Shown here: positions 59,751 through 64,000 of the stretch, in pieces
How the letters are laid out: each line of letters opens with the position of its first letter
Numbering within the stretch: the first letter of the stretch is position 1
Assembly: GCA_039881145.1 (NCBI GenBank)
Contig: JAYKKI010000066.1
Span: 8,567,501 to 8,631,500, forward strand
Origin: Druceiella hillmani
Taxonomy: Eukaryota; Arthropoda; Insecta; Lepidoptera; Hepialidae
DNA: 64,000 bases
Reading direction: 5' to 3'
Position numbers and translations under genes: made by a program
The notes under the pieces: model-generated
Told to the model about the DNA's origin: nothing
Databases searched by the model: none
The model's input: the letters and a program-made list of their open reading frames with translations, nothing else

Positions 59751-62138
59751 TTTTACACGAATGTGAACTACTTTTATTCCTCCTACTTTATCATGAATTT
59801 ATCGATTAAATATATTACTAAAAATATTATGATATATTGAGTGATTAAATAGTTGTAATGTTTTAGATGACGTAAACAAATTAAAAATAAGTGTACATCG
59901 CTGGATGATAAGTAACCATAAACTGAGCCGTAATATTGGTTTAATAATAGAGAAACTTTTGTTTACTGTCTTAGGACTTTACGTGATTATGGCTTATCTG
60001 GTTGACATAAAACTTTTGTATTATTCATAAGGTCTTAATGGCGTTAAAGTATGTCATAACTTTCATATATTGTGTTAATTACGCAAGGAGAGTAGGAGCG
60101 TATCAGATACAATTTGAATTTAAAATATTAAACCCTGAAGTGACTATGAGGAGCGTATTGTCTACAAAAGAATTTAAAAGGAAATTGTTATTGTTGTTAC
60201 ATATTCCCCCGTTGAGAGTGTTCTATGACAATATCGGACGACGGAAGTACATTTGATTAAAACAATCTATTCGATTATAACTATACTAAAATATCATAAG
60301 ATACAGTTTTGGAGAATATTAAAATCTAAAAATTATTTATGGATATGTATGGTTAAACATTTTGAAATACTTGTTAGTTTTTTCTGTCGTTTAATAAAAT
60401 TAAATTAGAGTTCTGTTTTCATCTAAGCACAGGTCGCATAAATATACCATTGGAAGTATAGGAATTAACTACATAATTAATAGTTACAGCCAAGTGTTTT
60501 ATTTTTTTAATCACAGCAATTTTCGATCAAATTTTATGGCGGGAAATGATTTCATTACATTTGCTTTAGTATGATGATATATATGGCTTAGTAAAATAAA
60601 GAATATAAACGCAATATATTAAACGATTACCGCGCCACAGACGAATATTCAATAGACAAGATGAAATTATAAGATTCTTAGTTTGCTAAATTTCGATCAA
60701 TATAAAATTTCATTTAACGTTACTAAGCAAAAAATAATACCATCGAAAAGGCTATCGATGAGACGAATTAAAAACAGCGTAAACTTTTAAATAAATATGT
60801 TTACATAAAAACTATTTCAATTATGTTATTCTAAGGTTCAATTTTTTTTATCTATAATTAGGTATACCATTCTTTAAATGGTCATACATGAAATGGTATT
60901 TTCTATATGAATTCTAAAAATAAACCCAAAAAGTGCAGTATTGGTTTTTTGCAGCTTAGCTGTAAAATGTGCATTTATCTGGATTAATTTAATGTGCAGT
61001 GGCACAATCAAGAACAATACAATTAAGTAAAATTTTAAAGTTTCCTAAAAGAGCGAGCGCAATATATAGCTCTAAGTGCCCCCTGCGTTACAAGAATTGT
61101 TCTATTCACAGAGCTAAATACAGGTACAGGCAAGGGACAGGGTATAAAACACCTTTTGTATGGGAAACTAACTAGCCTCTAAAACATATGAAGGAGAGAG
61201 GGAAAATACAAAGTTCCGTAAGGAGATAATATAGAGAAACCAGTTGAGAAAGACTATAACGGCAAAACGCTATAACGATAAATTTTAAAAATAATTGGAA
61301 AACTTATTTCTAGTCTACAGATTGTCGTGATCAAAAGCAATCGCCCTTTTTCCAAGTTCCAAATGTATAGATAAGAATGGGATTAGAAGTTTATGTACGA
61401 TTTGCTAAAATCTAATGATTTTTTGTAAATAATTGTATTTGGTTTTGTTAAACATTTTATAAGGTCCTTAATATATTGCTGCATGCGTTTATTTTATTTA
61501 GTGACGTATTTTGCTAGGGGAATATTTTTATCAATTTTATTAATAAAAACTTACATTCCGGCTTTTATAAAAAAATTGGGAAGTAGGCGTATAAATGTAT
61601 GGTCTCATCTCGTCCTAATCGCTAAAACGATGAACATTAATCCGTCAATTAGAATATTTAAATATTTTAATTAATGGGTTTTAATATTTATATAGACAGA
61701 TATAGGATTTTGTGCAATTTGGGACATTTAAATGCCATAAAAGAGTAGGAAGCTTATTTCAATGAAATGTTTAGAAAACAAGGCTTTTAGAAGCATTCAA
61801 AATAACGAGTTCCCAAAATATCTCTATTCCGGATCAAGTGAATTTATTCAAGTTTCGCTGTAATAATAGAAATAAAATGTCTATTATCGTCGCTGATTTA
61901 ATACATACAAATGTTATCGTCCAACGACCTACGTATTTCTTAAATCGACGAGCCACATATTACTGTGAACAGATTTATTTTTTAAAAATATTTGATTGCC
62001 CCATTTCAGACACTATCGATATACTGAATATTTTTAATTCCGCATTATCCTTATATATATATTATCACTGTAAACATATATTTTTAAAAGGAAAATAATT
62101 TTCAGATGCATTGAAACATACCATTTTGGAAGTATGTA

Positions 62139-62257
<119 letters not shown>

Positions 62258-63798
62258 ATTATAAACTAATGGTAATATTTTTTTCTGCTTAGTCCAAATA
62301 TAATATTTTTTTTAGTTCAAAAATTTGAATTCTCTCATATATACCTCATGGTGTAAATTCAACTAAGGAATTGCACATTTAAATATTCGTTTATATCCTT
62401 TTTCTATTTATCATAAATCAGCCAGTTTCTAAGTGTTGAACGCAAACCGTATACTTTCTTCAGAATAACTATTATTAGTATTACATTGCAAAAAAAATAT
62501 CCATTTTTCTCTAAGTAGCTTGTTTGGGAGCTTTTAAATAAAAATGAACAAGTCACACATATATTAATGAATATAATATTAGGATTATGATAATCATGTA
62601 AATAAAAAGTTGAGAAATTATCATGATAGAAAACAACTTAGACTGTTGAAGTATGAATATAATTAATATATTTAAACAAAAATTATTGTATGCCATTGCA
62701 GTGAGAAAATAAAATTTAAAAATTAAAACAAAAGCATAATGGAATGATATATTTCATATATTTAATCATTATTTTGTTTATCAAAAATTAAACCATTAAG
62801 TACCTTAATATTTTCTTTGGGATATGCTGCCATTGAAAATTTTATTTACTTAGATTTAAGAATTATAATTCTAGGAAAAAATGTTACATCACCAAATGAA
62901 CTGGATGTATTGCAGCAATGCATTTAATACGATTGGGAAAAACTATCGATTACATTCAATGAACCACGTCTAAGTTTGCTATGGCCACTTTTGTGTACAC
63001 ATCGATTGTCAATATATTCTATAATACTATATTACATATTTTAGTTTAAATTAATACCGATGTACTAATAGGGTACGTTACTTGAATAATTTAAAAGTAA
63101 CATATTGCGGTGAATAATTTAAAGGTAACAAATATTATGAAAATTAAATTGAAATGAAGTTACTCGTGACTTTTGTGAAAACGTGAGAACTGACTTTTTT
63201 TAAGTTTACGTGTCTTTCCGCTATAGCTGTTGGGATTTTTGACGGAACTCGTAACAATCTTCTACCGAAAATAAACATGTTTCATAAAGAGGACACGTAT
63301 TGTATCAGCTCGACTGACGTTAAAATGTGACGTGCGTCTCTCATAGAAATTATGTGAAAAATTAACAATTGTCTAGATGCAAAGTACGGGCTTGTACCTT
63401 CATACCTATATGAACCTCACTTTTTATTGCTGTCTCTTACACATAATATCGCTATCATGTACACTACATCCTTCATAGGCACATTTTTAAAGAAAATTAT
63501 TTATTTATGATATATAAATACAAATTAACGATTTTTGTTTTAGATTTTTTTTTATTTGTGCTGTGAAGTCTTATTACTTTCTGTCAAATTTCGTGATTTT
63601 AGGTCAAAGAGAAATACTCTATAAATTTTGATTTACTCACGAGTGTTAAAAATGTGGCATAGATGGCCGTATTTTTAGGTTCTTTTTTATTGAATTTACT
63701 TAGGAGCTTGATTCCTTTACAACTCCAAGAGACTGTATACCGAAGTATTAGATATTAATTTCAACCTTAACCTCTACATGTTTTCAGAAAAAGGGTCT

Positions 63799-63880
63799 TG
63801 AGAGACCGACAGACCGATAGACGAACAATCAAACGATCCCTTAAGGGTATGTTCTTTAATTTTGAGGTACGAAACATTAT
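63799..63880 (+). repeat. Dispersed-repeat tail motif with gacaga repeats
   Basis: 'gagaccgacagaccgatag' then 'cccttaagggtatgttcttt' and 'ttgaggtacgaaacatt'. It is the fullest copy at the L4/L5 position of the macro-unit. Confidence 0.5.
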
Positions 63881-64000
63881 AAAGTCAATTATATTTAATC
63901 TATACTTTGCATTGAGGTCACTTTAATAAAAATGTTAAGTTTTATCCAAGTTTTAAAATAATTGAAATATTTTAGCAGAACATCTTTACAGACAGGTCAG

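Overview
The window is AT-rich animal genomic DNA (by eye about 70% A+T) with no intact host protein-coding gene that I can recognise. The transposable elements are insect-type. Several motifs resemble, from memory, very common lepidopteran dispersed repeats: the ttccgtttttccttttgaggtacgg tail-type motif and the 'tgcgcg...ttgcact..gccgga' motif. A moth or butterfly is therefore the best guess, from motif recognition only.

The main architecture is a long-period direct repeat. Landmark blocks recur in the same order. For example, the block containing GTGACACCTGGAC lies at about 11.45, 35.6, 42.4 and 51.85 kb, and the block around 'dipping' L1/L2 landmarks (TA microsatellite, then CTTGTTTGGGA) lies at about 2.1-2.4, 23.2-24.7, 27.9-29.4, 47.7-48.0 and 62.1-62.5 kb. 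The window is best read as four to five diverged tandem copies of a non-coding unit of roughly 19-20 kb. Each copy is eroded by its own deletions, local inversions and insertions. Inside it, a 4.6-4.8 kb stretch (22930-27686) was tandemly duplicated much more recently (27687-32270).

Comparing unit copies dates and delimits the mobile elements. (i) A complete 2.4-kb piggyBac-type transposon (4056-6464) has TTAA duplications, 18-bp inverted ends and a transposase gene broken by one frameshift and three TAA stops. It sits in what looks like a decayed LINE reverse transcriptase. (ii) A Penelope-like element remnant carries a GIY-YIG endonuclease C-terminus, and its 3' repeat carries a hammerhead-ribozyme-like core; both were copied by the 4.7-kb duplication. 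(iii) Short fold-back elements are built from that same Penelope repeat in inverted orientation. Five carry their own 10-12 bp target duplications. (iv) A 432-bp non-autonomous Helitron and (v) a 206-bp tRNA-derived SINE are also present. (vi) Long TA and CA microsatellites occur throughout.

The most interesting items are the compact mobile family made of inverted Penelope terminal repeats carrying hammerhead motifs, the 20-kb-period macro-repeat with three GC-richer conserved blocks, and a set of unit-specific near-perfect short palindromes that look like template-switch products. Element boundaries and homologies were established by reading and aligning by eye; no database search was possible.
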